DNA of 64,000 nt from Agapanthus africanus (Eukaryota; Streptophyta; Magnoliopsida; Asparagales; Amaryllidaceae), in the NCBI GenBank assembly GCA_030015575.1, contig CM057346.1, positions 559,122,315 to 559,186,314 of the forward strand. The letters are read 5' to 3'. The position numbers and the translations under genes were made by a program. The notes beneath the pieces are model-generated. The model saw only the letters and a list, made by a program, of their open reading frames with translations. It was not told the DNA's origin and made no database searches. Below, one piece after another: positions 11,091-23,251 of the stretch (position 1 is the first letter of the stretch; each line of letters starts with the position of its first letter).

Positions 11091-12400
11091 CTTAACTAGC
11101 TTAAGACATGGGCTCTTCCCTTTCCATATCAAATATGAAGTGGTAGGCAACTGATTTGATTTGAACCCTATTCAATAGGTATGCAGCTACTCAAGTGCAT
11201 AACTCCTAAAAAGGAAACAGGTAACTCAGTAGTACTCATCATAGAGCACACCTTATCATATAGGGTGTGATTGCTCCGCTCCGATATACCATTGTGCTAT
11301 GGTGCATACGGAGGAGTAATGCTGAGAGAGAATCTTATTCTCCTTTAGAATAGTCCAGTATTTCCGTGCTCAAGTATTCTCCTCCTTGATCTCATCAAAG
11401 GACATAATACTTATACCCGTATTCTGGTTCTCTACTTCTCGCTTATATTCTGTGAATATCTCAAAAGGTTCGGACTTATGCTTCAATAGGAACATATGTC
11501 TGAATCAAAAGAGATCATCAGAGAATTTAATGAAGTACAAGGAACCGGTCTTGGCATGTATAGACAGGGGACCTTACATACATCAACATGTATCATCCCA
11601 AGAGTTTACTAACTCTTTCTCTGCTTCCAGTAAACAGAGCTATGGTCATCATATCTTTGTGACATGACTGGCAAGTTTCATAAGATGTAAATTCAAACTG
11701 ATTTAAATATGCATCTATATGTAACTTCAGCTAGTCGGGTCGCATTGATATGACCTAGTCTACAATACCTTAAGAAGAATTCGTTCATTTCTGAACTCTT
11801 CCTCTTGTGTGTGTTCCGTATACTAAGAACTGTAGTTTGATTTAGAACATTAATGCTTTTAGATAACGTGCCTGAACCGATCAACTTTTGATATAGGAAA
11901 TGTTCAAAACATTATCCAACAATACAAAATTTTATCATTTCTTTACTAATAAAGAGACTGATATGATTTTGTATATCAGGTTCGGTATCTAACAACATTC
12001 GTTCATAATCAATGTATTGGTAATACAGGGTGACAGTGACCAATAGACTTGGCTGCAACACTTGCCCCGTTTTCTGCCTCATGAAACTTATCACCCGTTC
12101 TCAGTTCTCTACCTTTCTGTAGCCCTATGTAACTGATTACATATCTGGGATCCTGATCTGGTATCACATACCTAGGACGTAGAGGATACAGAGAAACAGT
12201 TCTTTGTAGTGAACACACCCGAAGATGATGCATCAGCATGCACTCTCTTCGTTTGGGCGGCACGAGAATTCTGGTATTCCCCAATTTCCTGCTCTGTCTT
12301 ATAACAATTATAAGTTGGAGCGGGACCAACGTTCTCCAGCTCAGTATAACAAGCGGGTTCGGTCAATAATCCGTATTATTATCTTGATTAAGGCGTGATA
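11091..12400 (-). pseudogene. pol: Element E integrase, protease and gag remnants
   Basis: The minus strand keeps an alignable but stop-ridden integrase core (LKHKSEPFEIFTEYKREVEN near 11440-11500) and the pre-integrase zinc region (CRLGHINATRLAEV near 11740). The C-terminal half of integrase is missing. The protease site (near 12150-12180) reads DTRSGSQICN instead of DTG. Upstream, the reading YNCYKTEQEIGEYQNSR is a degraded zinc knuckle. Gag itself is reduced to about 70 nt: the leader's acceptor-like tract at about 12405-12425 is followed almost directly by the knuckle. Confidence 0.75.
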
Positions 12401-14087
12401 TGGTCGCTACCTGGAGAGAGAGAAGAAAACACTCAGCGTGCGCTCTTGCAAGAATAGATTGGTTATTATTTTATCTAATCAGGATGGCTCCCACTGCTTT
12501 TTATCAAATCTTCCTTCAAACCCTAAAAGGAAAGACTAGCCGGGATTAATTACACACTACAAGTTCGCCAATCTTTCAGCCAGGCCAGTGTCGGTACTTT
12601 GAGGGAGGTCCCCCGTGCTTTCGCACGAATCTAATTAATGTAAACCTCGTTTTCCCAGAGGCATAACCTCGTTGACACCTTTCTAGACACCTACTTGATC
12701 GGCTAATTGCAATGTGTAAAACTCTCCCAGGAGTAACTCTTACTTGCAGCGGGTATCGGGATCCAACTATCTCATAGAAGGTATGCAATCTCATTGCAAA
12801 TTTCAACGCTTGAAATTCCCGATAATATTTTGCCCCTAGATCGCTATGACCTTGACGCATGCCAAACAACCCATAGTCTGCTAGTCAAGTTCAACCCGTA
12901 CATTTCTTGATTGAATTAAACCCACCCGCACGACCCTTGACGCATGCCAAACAACGCCGTACGAATACCCTAATCCAATCGCATCGTATGCTTAAACAGA
13001 TAAATACTAGTTAGCTACCGCACACTACGCCTTGACGGAGGTCAACAAACGTAGCACGAATACTAAATAGGATTTATCTGAAATGACGGAGGGCTACGAC
13101 AGGTTTTTCTGAAAACCTATTGCGTAATGAACTTGATATCGTTGTAGAATCAAATGGTTTTAAAATGGAGTGCTTTTGAGGCTTTTCCAGTTTTGCTAAA
13201 GGAGTCACTCCCGGTGAAGGGATCGTCGGTCCTTTCCTCGTCGAATGAGGTGCGGGATATATCATATATATCACTGTGCAAAGCAAAAACTCTTAAAAGC
13301 AATCAAAAAACAAACCGAGTGTGTAGCATCTGCCAGTTATTGCTAAAGGAGTCACTCCCGGTGAAGGGATCTCGGTCCTTTCCTTATCGAATAAGGTGCA
13401 GGATATATCGTATATACCGCTGTGCAAAGCAAGAACTGTAGCTACCTGTTTTATTTTGAAATTCGATTCTACAACATCATAGGTTTCTTTTATTTCATTA
13501 ATCATATTAATGAAGTCCCATCATTTAAATACCTAAACATCACAGATAAATACGACGTACACTTATGCCATCCACATTCGCCTCGATGTCCCCTCGTGCA
13601 CCGTTAGGTTAGGTAACTAACGGCAGAGCGGGGCAGGGCTAGCGCGGGTGTAAAACATAAGTAACGTCTATATAATATATCATATATACTATGTACTGTA
13701 TCTATCACAGAACATCACATGATCACATCACAGATATCGCAGCAGAAGAAACATATGAAATATTGGATATACTAGGACGTCCGTGTTTTCAATACGAGCC
13801 AGTATAAAACACGGATTCCACGGTCGTGATGAATAGCCAAACCCACACCCCTAGACCCCTACGAGAGCGGCAAGCAACCCTACCAATTCTGGAGTTAGGA
13901 GACCCGGACTCGACTCCTCGAGTTGGTCTCCCACTGAACTCCAGAACCCGGTTACTTGTGCTCCCCTCCTTGGGTCTATCCTAGTGCGGAAAAGTAAATA
14001 ATATACAAACGGTGACATCTTCCGGGTTCGGGTTTTGGTTCGATCGGACTTCAAATTGCGTCTAGACTTCGCCTAAGGCTCTGGCTA
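12401..14087 (-). other. Element E leader, shortened
   Basis: This is homologous, in reverse, to copia A's leader. It holds the triple CCTTGAC...GCCAA motif at 12850, 12935 and 13030 (spacing 85 and 95) and a two-copy block, GGAGTCACTCCCGGTGAAGG, near 13201 and 13351. Compared with element B it lacks about 1.45 kb between two TTCCG words (B 19485 and 20936), which removes the GC-rich hairpin. ORFs in this stretch have no protein match and are treated as non-coding. Confidence 0.75.
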
Positions 14088-14100
14088 GGCTCTGATACCA
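14088..14100 (-). other. Element E primer binding site (tRNA-Met)
   Basis: GGCTCTGATACCA is the reverse complement of the tRNA-Met primer site. It lies one base from the LTR at 14102. Confidence 0.92.
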
Positions 14101-14101
14101 G

Positions 14102-16321
14102 TGAAAGGTTCCTAGGCACTCCCAAGAGGTCTCACAAGGCATCAACCATGCCAATTTTAAAAATTCTAGGTGCCGAGAAACCCGACTACGGACCGTTGGC
14201 TAGAAATCTAGGCGAAAATATAATCTTGTTAACAACTTAACTACAAAGAAACGGAAATACAACCTTTGTAGATCCGGTGCTCCACCTCCATAGCTCCGCA
14301 ACGAAGTCCCTTTGCTGTCCAAATGAATTCCCGGGCTCTAGCGTCGGCTTCGTCGGAGAAATGGCGAGCTAGGTCGTCGATGTCCATGCCGAAGATGATC
14401 AATGTCGAGGCATCGCTAAATCAAGCTCCACCTTCACCAAGTCATGAAAACTTGTGAAGGAAACACACTCTACTACTTGGCAAGAGGTAGAGGATGAAGA
14501 AATAGGAAGTGGGTAGACTTTAGAATTGGATTTCTCACTCATTTCCATCAATCACCATTGATGGAGCTTGCTTTCTTCAAGTGAAGAAAGGAAGAAGAAG
14601 AAGAATTATGTTATGATAAGTTAATTAATATTGAAAAGAAAATCAATACTTATCATATCATGAACCATGGTCAAGTGTAGAGATTAAACTAGGGTTAATG
14701 GAGTGGTTAGGGTTAAGCATGAGACAAAATGGTCACTTTGGTCAAAGCTTCATGAAGCTTCAACTAGAAAACAAACAAAGCCACAATTTTCCTTTATGCT
14801 TATCATTTTTCCAAAAATCAATAAATAAATAAATAAGTGAATAAAACATAACCCCAACCATTAACATGTAACCATAGTTTGATCTTTACACAAAAACCCT
14901 AGCAAACATGTATCATCAAACATGATACAATCAAGTGCACAAAAGTATATCACATATACAATGTGTACATCCGAGTGAGAAAATCCATTTAAAGTGAACC
15001 AATACTAGTTAATGCAAAGTAATATATCAAATATATATAATTATACATTAAATCATCAAATCAACACTTGATTTAACGATCCGGTCATACCACATATAAC
15101 CGACTAGTATCCTATGTATCGGCTTACCGAATCAATCCTTGATTCGATAACTAGGTTATATCGCATACAACCATTCGATACATTCATCGCGAGAATGGAA
15201 TACGGTATCACATACACGTATTATTCTCGGTCCCGCACATATCTCATATGCGCTCCTATTTCGTTTCGCTTGAGCCAGGAAACCTCTGTGTAGGACTCTA
15301 AAGACTCGTCAATATGCCGGCAGCAGGTGATGATCATATCAAGCACCCACAAGCCGTAAGCGGTCTGCTAAACGTAACGGCCACCCGGGTATTGAGCGAT
15401 CAGAAGATCGACGAGCAAGCCCGCTCACACTCCAGTGAATCCAACCTGTAACACAACCGTACAGTCCGGTCTGATCGTCTGATATGTCGCATATCTCGCC
15501 TAGGGGTGGTAAACGTCAGACCCCAATAGCTCGATAAGTCGTGTCGATATGAGGTCTATAACAATTCGAGAAACTACTGGTAACACTTACCAGTAAATCT
15601 CAGCAACCCTGGCCAGGGATTTCCTGTTATAGCCAATCGAACACAGCGCAACATCAACCCCCTATACCGGGAGAGACGAATCCCCTCCTATCGCTCATTG
15701 CCTCCATGTGACTCGGGACTGTACCCAAAAACCACAGTTTTGCACGCCCTCTTGGACGTGGTAAGATAGAAATCAAAGCACAGTGGGAACCACACAAGAC
15801 TCTATGACGATCTCGGGTCAACAGACTACTCTGTACCAGTGTCACCAGAGAACTGCCATCTGACGTGAGGTATAATACCATCTGGGAGTTCTCGGCGAGT
15901 CCGTCCAGTGTACCCAGTCTCCACTGAGCACCCGTATATCATCTCTGATGTCAAACACCAATGGATATGGGATCATCCATCGCCCATCTGTATGGGTCGA
16001 GAAGGTATACGCTAGTCTACTCTGGTATATCGATGCCCCATCTCGATACACTCACGACTAGGGACTTTGAAGGATGTACTTATGGACTACCATGTCCCCA
16101 CTAGTATGATCCGCATCACAGTCCAGGTAGTCAAGTACACATCTTAAGGGCTTTACCAACATGTAACAGAGAGACACCCAGTATACACGTTAAGGTAAAG
16201 TTCAACCAGATAGCATACTATCATGTCGAGCAAGAAAGTCCTCCCTATATATGTCCCAGCATCCACTACAATATACATCCTATGTACAGTAATGGCCTCT
16301 AGGGCATACATATAACTAACA
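14102..16321 (-). repeat. Element E 5' LTR
   Basis: This 2.22-kb LTR is intact. On the minus strand it begins TGTTAGTTATATGTATGCCC, like the H and C LTRs, and ends CCTTTCA before the primer site. The TSD GCAAT follows at 16322. Confidence 0.92.
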
Positions 16322-16326
16322 GCAAT
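16322..16326 (+). repeat. Target site duplication GCAAT, right copy (element E)
   Basis: This matches 7594-7598. Element B sequence resumes immediately afterwards. Confidence 0.92.
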
Positions 16327-17850
16327 CCTCGCTCCCACTGTCATAGAGAAACCGAAGTATCTCTCAGGTGGGTGAGAAACCCTACTAGATCGGCGGAGAG
16401 GCTGAGGTTCGTTGATAACTATTGAATCCTTTGGTTTTATCAAATCATCTGCTGTAGTTTGTATAGCTGGAACATTTCCAGTTCTACATAACCGACCTTG
16501 CCTCGAGCTTGTCCGGATTTTGCTATTAGACATAGCCCGGACAACCCCAAATTTTAACTAACTTAAGATATGGGCTCTTTCCTTTCCATATCACATATGA
16601 AGTGGTAGGCAACTGATTTGATTTGAACCCTATTCAATAGGTATGCAACTACTCAAGTGCATAACTCCCAAAAAGGAAATAGGTAACTCAGTAGTACTCA
16701 TCATAGAGCACACCTTATCATATAGGGTGTGATTGCTCCGCCCCGTTATACCATCGTGCTATGGTGTATCCGGAGGAGTAATCCTGAGAGAGAATCTCAT
16801 GCTCCTTTAGAATAATCCAGGATTTCCGTGCTCAAGTATTCTCCTCCTCGATCTCATCAAAGGACATAATACTTATACCTGTTATTGGTTCTCTACTTCT
16901 AACTTATATTCTGTGAATATCTCAAAAGGTTCGGACTTGTGTTTCAACAGGAACATAGGTCTGAATCTTGAGAGATCATCAGAGAATGTAATGAAGTACA
17001 AAGAACCGGTCTTGGCATGTGTAGACAGGGGACTTTACATACATCAACATGTATCATCCCAAGAGTTCACTAACTCTTTCTCTGTTTCCAATAAACAGAG
17101 CTATGGTCATCGTATCTTTGTGACATGACTGGCAAGTTTCATAAGATGTAAATTCAAACAGATTTAAATATGCATCTAAATGTAACTTCAGCTAGTCAGG
17201 TCGCATTGATATGACCTAGTCTACAATGCCTCAAGAAGGATTTGTTCATTTCTGAACTCTTCCTCTTGTGTGTGTTCTGTATACTTAGAACTGTAGTTTG
17301 ATTTAGAACATAAATGCTTTTAGATAACGTGCCTGATCCGATCAACTTTTGATATAGGAAATGTTCAAAACATTATCCAACAATACAAAATTTTATCATT
17401 TCTTTACTAATAAAGAGATAGATACGATTTTGTATATCAGGTTCGGTATCTAATAACATTCGTTCAGAATCAATGTATTATAATACAGGGTGACAGTGAC
17501 CAACAGACTTGGCTGCAACGCTTGCCCCGTTTTCTGCCTCATGAAACTTATCACCCGTTCTCAGTCCTCTACCTTTCTGTAGCCCTATGTAACAGATTAC
17601 ATATCTGGGATTCTGATCTGGTATCACATACCCAGGACGTAGAGGATACAGAGAAACAGTTCTTTGTAACGAACACACCCGAAGATGATGCATCATATGC
17701 ACTCTCTTCGTTTGGACGGTACGGGAATTCTGGTAATCCCCAATTTCCTGCTCTGTCTTATAACAATTATAAGTTGGAGCGGGATCAACGTTCCCCAGCT
17801 CAGTATAACAAGCGGGTTCGGTCAATAATCCGTATTATTATCTTGATTAA
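16327..17850 (-). pseudogene. pol: Element B linker, integrase, protease and gag remnants
   Basis: The arrangement matches element E (11072-12400). It has the linker PQPLRRSSRVSHPPERYFGF (16350-16410), decayed integrase, the pre-integrase zinc region near 17200-17260, a protease site reading DTRSESQICN near 17610-17640, and the knuckle remnant YNCYKTEQEIGDYQNSR near 17740-17790. Gag is missing at the same place as in E. A small indel relative to E at about 17690 changes the frame. Shared DTR-for-DTG, shared gag loss and shared integrase truncation mark a common defective progenitor. Confidence 0.78.
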
Positions 17851-20800
17851 GGCGTGATATGGTCGCTACCTGGAGAGAGAGAGAAGAAAACACTCAGCGT
17901 GCGCTCTAGCAAGAATAGATTGGTTATTATTTTATCTAATCAGGATGGCTCCCACTGCTTTTTATCAAATCTTCCTTCAAACCCTAAAAGGAAAGACTAG
18001 CCGGGATTAATTACACACTACAAGTTCGCCAATCTTTCAGCCAGGCCAGTGTCGGTACTTTGAGGGAGGTCCCCCGTGCTTTCGCACGAACCTAATTAAT
18101 GTAAACCTCGGTTTCCCAGAGGCGTAACCCCGTTGACACTTTTCTAGACACCTACTTGATCGGCTAATTGTAATGTGTAAAACTCTCCCAGGAGTAACAA
18201 TTACTCGCAGCGGGTATCGTGATCCAACTATCTCATAAAAGGTATGCAATCTCATTGCAAATTTCAACACTTGAAATTCCCGATATATTTTGCCCCTAGT
18301 GTTCTATGACCTTGACGAATGCCAAACAACCCATAGTCCACTAGTCAAGTTCAACCCATACATTTCTTGATTGAATTAAACCCACCCGCACGACCCTTGA
18401 CGAATGCCAAACAACGCTGTACGAATACCTTAATCCAATCGCATCATATGCTCAAGCAGATAAATACTAGTTAGCTACCGTACACTACGCCTTGACGAAT
18501 GCCAAACTACCGCAGCACGAATACTAACTAGTACATATCTGAAATGACGGAGGGCTACGACAGGTTTTTCTGAAAACCTATTGCGTAATGAACTTGATAT
18601 CGTTGTAGAATCAAATGATTTTAAAATGGAGTGCTTTTGAGGCTTTTCTAGTTTTGCTAAAGGAGTCACTCCCGGTGAAGGGATCGTCGGTCCTTTCCTC
18701 ATCGAATAAGGTGCAGGATATATCACATATACCGCTGTGCAAAGCAAAAACTCTTAAAAGCAATCAAAAGACAAACCGAGTGTGTAGCATCTGCCAGTTA
18801 TTGCTAAAGGAGTCACTCCCGGTGAAGGGATCTCGGTCCTTTCCTCATCGAATAAGGTGCAAGATACATCACATATACCTCTATGCAAAGCAAGAACTGT
18901 AGCTACCTGTTTTATTTTGAAATTCGATTCCACAACATCTTAGGTTTCTTTTATTTCATTAATCACATTAATGAAGTCCCATCATTTAAGTACCTAAACA
19001 TCACAGATAAATACGACGTACACTTATGCCATCCGCATTCGCCTCGATGTCCCCTCGTGCACCGTTAGGTTAGGTAACTAACGGCAGAGCGGGGCAGGGC
19101 TAGCGCGGGTGTAAAACATAAGTAACGCCTATATAATATATCAAATATACTATATACAGTATCCATCACAGAACATATCACATGATCACATCACAGATAT
19201 CGCAGCAGAAGAATCATATGAAATATTGGATATACTAGGACGTCCGTGTTTTCAATACGAGCCAGTATAAAACACGGATTCCACGGTCGCGATGAATAGC
19301 CAAACCCACACCCCTAGACCCCTACGAGAGCGGCAAGCAACCCTACCAATTCTAGAGTTAGGATACCCGGACTCGACTCCTCGAGTTGGTCTCCCACTGG
19401 ACTCCAGAACCCGGTTACTCGTGCTCCCCTCCTTGGGTCTATCCTAGTGCGAAAAAGTAAATAATATACAAAGGGTGACATCTTCCGCAACCTGGAAGTG
19501 CCCCAATAAAAGAATATTACATACAAGTTTTTACATGAATGAAAATGAAAAACACTCATCTCACATAAAAACCCCCGGCTATTCAAACACGACGATCCAA
19601 TATAACATATCCAGCAACACATAACATCACATGTCATCAACGTAAGTAAATATGCCAATCCCAATTGTCGTTGACATATAGCAACGAAACCGGCGATATC
19701 ACATATTACACTTACGGTCATAGAAAAGAAAGTGTAAAACTACAACAGTTGGAATCCGCAATCTGCATAGACATCGCATGCCTAATCAAATGAATTCCTT
19801 AGACATCGCATGCCTAACAATTATAAACCCCGCATTTTAGTCTCAAAATCGAAAACACTTTTCAATATAAAGTCGGGCAATTCAACAAGATTCCCGACAT
19901 CCTGATCGAATGCTCGTCGCAAACTTCAGTAGACGGCCGCACCCCCGATACCGTCGACGAAGTGCACCAAGGCGGAACACTGCTACCGCGAGCTCCCGAA
20001 CGGATGCATTCGGCGACGGGGTTCTCCTATAGTCACTTGGTCGGGGCTTTGGAGCGAGGCTGTCTATTAAGTTTACCCGGCGAGTATCCGCGTACGCTAC
20101 GTGATTGCGACGGACTTTTAATCACATCAAAATTCCGTGGCAACCGATCAAGTGAGACTAAAGTGCTATGTTTATAACATTCATTCAGTTATCTCATAAC
20201 TAATTGTGAATTCCAATTATTGTATCCCATTCCAGATAAATAGAAAATGTTAAACTTTCCGATCGAACAATCGAACACCCAAGTTTTCCCAAAACAGATC
20301 AACACATGAAACAAGTCTAAAAACATTCAGTTCGTGCCTCAGTACCAACGGTCCAGCCATAGAAGGGTCAAGCCAACGCCTCACATGTGGCACGCCGTAC
20401 TGTCCCAAACCCGAAGGTTCAAAGGGCAGTTCAAGACGGTCACATAATCGAGTTAAGGTTTGTTGTCTTCTAGAGGGACCATCGCGTTACTTGCACTACT
20501 TAGAACGTCGTTAAACTACGGAAAAATCCAACACTTGGAAATTTCCCGACAGGGGAAAAATTGGGTATTTATATCCGGTCGAACTTTTTAACATATTCTA
20601 AAATTTATCCGGAAAAACACACAGACAGAATTAGACAATCCGATCGATACACCGAGTCCCCACTACAACCCAGAAAATTCCACTCTTGAAAAAATATTAA
20701 AAATTCTCAGGAAAACCAGCACTGTAAACTAAGAATTACTGTGCAAAAAGCAAAACATGATCTGACTTCTTGGCCGCGGAACCGCCGCAATAGCCATGCT

Positions 20801-21003
20801 ATTGCCGCTGTTCCGCCGCAGTTTAGAGGAGTTGGTCGCTCGAATTTCACAGTAATTCTTAAAATCTCCTGCTGATATTTCTGCATATTTTTAATTTGAA
20901 AAAATCCCAGATTTCGAAAAAAGTCCAGAGAGCATTTTCCGGGTTAGGTTTTGGTTCGATCGGACTTCTAACTCCGTCTACGCGTCGCCTAAGGCTCTAG
21001 CTA
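17851..21003 (-). other. Element B leader (3.1 kb)
   Basis: This long non-coding leader on the minus strand holds the triple motif CCTTGACGAATGCCAA at 18310, 18395 and 18490 (spacing 85 and 95), the two-copy GGAGTCACTCCCGGTGAAGG block near 18662 and 18811, a conserved CCGTTAGGTTAGGTAACTAA palindrome-like stretch near 19062, and the GC-rich hairpin at 20731-20860. Its ORFs are not conserved as proteins. Confidence 0.75.
20731..20860 (-). other. GC-rich bipartite hairpin in element B leader
   Basis: The 14-mers CCGCGGAACCGCCG (20774) and CCGCTGTTCCGCCG (20805) start 31 nt apart and lie in 20-nt arms (20774-20793, 20799-20818) that pair except for three positions, with a 5-nt loop. An outer stem, AAGAATTACTGTG (20731-20743) with CACAGTAATTCTT (20848-20860), is a perfect 13-bp match. 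Its sequence differs from the outer stems in A and C. The inner element lies 186 nt from the primer site. Confidence 0.82.
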
Positions 21004-21016
21004 GGCTCTGATACCA
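21004..21016 (-). other. Element B primer binding site (tRNA-Met)
   Basis: GGCTCTGATACCA, the reverse complement of the tRNA-Met primer site, is one base from the LTR start at 21018. Confidence 0.92.
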
Positions 21017-21017
21017 C

Positions 21018-23246
21018 TGTAGGGTTCCTAGGCACTCCCAAGAGGTCTCACAAGGCATCAACCATGTCAATTTCAAAAATTACGGTGCCGAGAAACCCTA
21101 GACTAGATCGTTAACTAGATGTTTTAGGCGAAAGATGCAACTAGTAAACTACTTTACTAAGAGAACGGAAATACAACCTTTGTAGATCCGGTTCTCCACC
21201 TCCATAGCTCCATGATGAAGTCCTCTCCGCTGTCCATATCAAATCCCGGGCTCTAGCGTCGGCTTCATCGGAGAAAGAGCGGGCTAGGTCATCGACGACG
21301 TGCCGAAGATGATCTACGTCGAGGCATCACTAGATCAAGCTCCAACTTCACCAAGTCTAGAAAACTTGTGAAGGAAACACACTCTACTACTTGGCAAGAG
21401 GTAGAGGATGAAGAAATAGGAAGTGGGTTCACTTTAGAATTGGATTTCTCACTCTTTTTCATCAATCACCATTGATGAAGTGAAGCTTTTTCTTCATGAA
21501 GTGAAGAAGAAGAAGATCAATTATGATAAGTATTATGATAAGAATAATAATAGAAAAGAAAATCAATTCTTATCATAATAGTAACCATGGTAAAGTGTAG
21601 AGAGCTAACTATAGTTCAATGAATGGTTAGGGTTAAGGAGATGAAGACAAAAGGTTTCTTTGGTCAAAGCTTCATGAAGCTTCAACAAGCTTCATGAACA
21701 AAAGCAACCTTTTGTTTTCTTTATCTCTTATCTTTTTAATACAAATTAAAAGATAAAAGAATTAATAAATATATCAAAACCCTAACCATTTACTTAACTA
21801 AGGTTTAACTCTTTACACAAACCCTAGCAATCATATATCATCAAACATGATACAATCAAGTGCACAAAAATATATCGCATATACAATGCGCACATCCGAG
21901 TGAGAAAAATCCATCTTAAGTGAACCGATACTAGTTAATGCAAAGTGATATATCAAATATATAATTATACATTAAATCATTAAATCAACACTTGATTTAA
22001 CGATCCGGTCATATCGCATATAACCGACTAGTATCCAATGTATCGTTTTATCGAATCAATCCTTGATTCGATAACTAGGTTATATCGCATACAACCAATC
22101 GATACATTTATCGCGAGAATGGAATACGGTATCACATACACGCATTATTCTCGGTCCCGCACATATCTCATATGCGCTCCTATTTCGTTTCGGTTGAGCC
22201 AGGAAACCTCTGTGTAGGACTCTAAAGACTCGTCAATACGCCGGCAGCAGGTGATGATCATATCAATCACCCACAAGCCGCAAGCGGTCTGCTAAACGTA
22301 ACGGCCACTCGGGTATTGAGCGATGAGAAGATCGACGAGCAAGCCCGCTCACCCTCCTGTGAATCCAACCAGTAACACTTACCGTACAGTCCGGTCTGAT
22401 CGTCCGATATGTCGCATATCTCGCCTAGGGGTGGTAAACGTCAGACCCCAATAGCTCGATAAGTCGTGTCGATATGAGGTCTATAACAATTCGAGATACT
22501 ACTGGTAACACTTACCAGTAAATCTCAGCAACCCTGGCCAGGGATTTCCTGTTATAGCCAATCGAACACAGCGCAACATCAACTCCCTATACCGGGAGAG
22601 ACGAATCCCCTCCTATCGCTCATTGCCTCCATGTGATTCGGGACTGTACCCAAAAACCACCGTTTTGCATGCCCTCTTGGACGTGGTAAGATGGAAATCA
22701 AAGCACAGTGGGAACTACACAAGACTCTATGACGATCTCGGGTCAACAGACTACTCTGTACCAGTGTCACCAGAGAACTGCCATCTGACGTAAGGTATAA
22801 TACCATCTGGGAGTTCTCGGTGAGTCCGTCCAGTGTACCCAGTCTCCACTGAGCACCCGTATATCATCTCTGATGTCAAACACCAATGGATATGGGATCA
22901 TCCATCGCCCATCTGCATGGGTCGAGAAGGTATACGCTAGTCTACTCTGGTATATCGATGCCCCGTCTCGATACACCCACGACTAGGGACTTTGAAGGAT
23001 GTACTTATGGACTACCATGTCCCCACTAGTATGATCCGCATCATAGTCCAGGTAGTCAAGTACACATCCTAAGGGCTTTACCAACATGTAACAGAGAGAT
23101 AATCAGTATACACGTTAAGGTAAAGTTCAACCAGATAGCATACTATCATGTCGAGCAAGAAAGTCCTCCCTATATATGTCCCAGCATCCACTACAATATA
23201 CATCCTATGTATAGCAATGGCCTCTAGGGCATACATATGATTAACA
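21018..23246 (-). repeat. Element B 5' LTR
   Basis: This 2.23-kb LTR is complete. On the minus strand it begins TGTTAATCATATGTATGCCC and ends CCCTACA. It is flanked by the TSD GGTTT at 23247-23251. Confidence 0.92.
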
Positions 23247-23251
23247 GGTTT
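23247..23251 (+). repeat. Target site duplication GGTTT, right copy (element B)
   Basis: This matches 5851-5855. Copia A coding sequence resumes in phase directly afterwards. Confidence 0.9.

Larger units (their letters stand above)
7599..16321 (-). mobile_element. Copia element E (Angela-type, non-autonomous) nested in B
   Basis: This 8.7-kb minus-strand element is bounded by TGAAAGG and CTAACA and flanked by GCAAT. On the minus strand it has a 5' LTR (14102-16321), primer site, shortened leader, decayed gag-pol remnants, polypurine tract and a rearranged 3' LTR (7599-9600). The comparable LTR parts differ by roughly 0.7 %, so it is young. Its coding region lacks almost all of gag and carries stops throughout. 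Confidence 0.92.
5856..23246 (-). mobile_element. Copia element B (Angela-type, non-autonomous), host of element E
   Basis: The element runs from TGTAGGG to TTAACA and is flanked by GGTTT on both sides. On the minus strand the order is 5' LTR (21018-23246), primer site, leader, gag-less pol remnants, RT, and a truncated 3' LTR (5856-7159). Element E sits inside it at 7599-16321. Over the shared stretch the LTRs differ by about 0.5 % plus a 12-bp indel, so the insertion is recent. The internal region was probably already defective when it inserted, because E has the same defects. Confidence 0.9.

Noticed and set aside
12576..12869. 97-codon minus-strand ORF in element E
   Set aside because: It lies in leader sequence that is non-coding in copia A (about 4440-4720) and is not kept as a protein in C.
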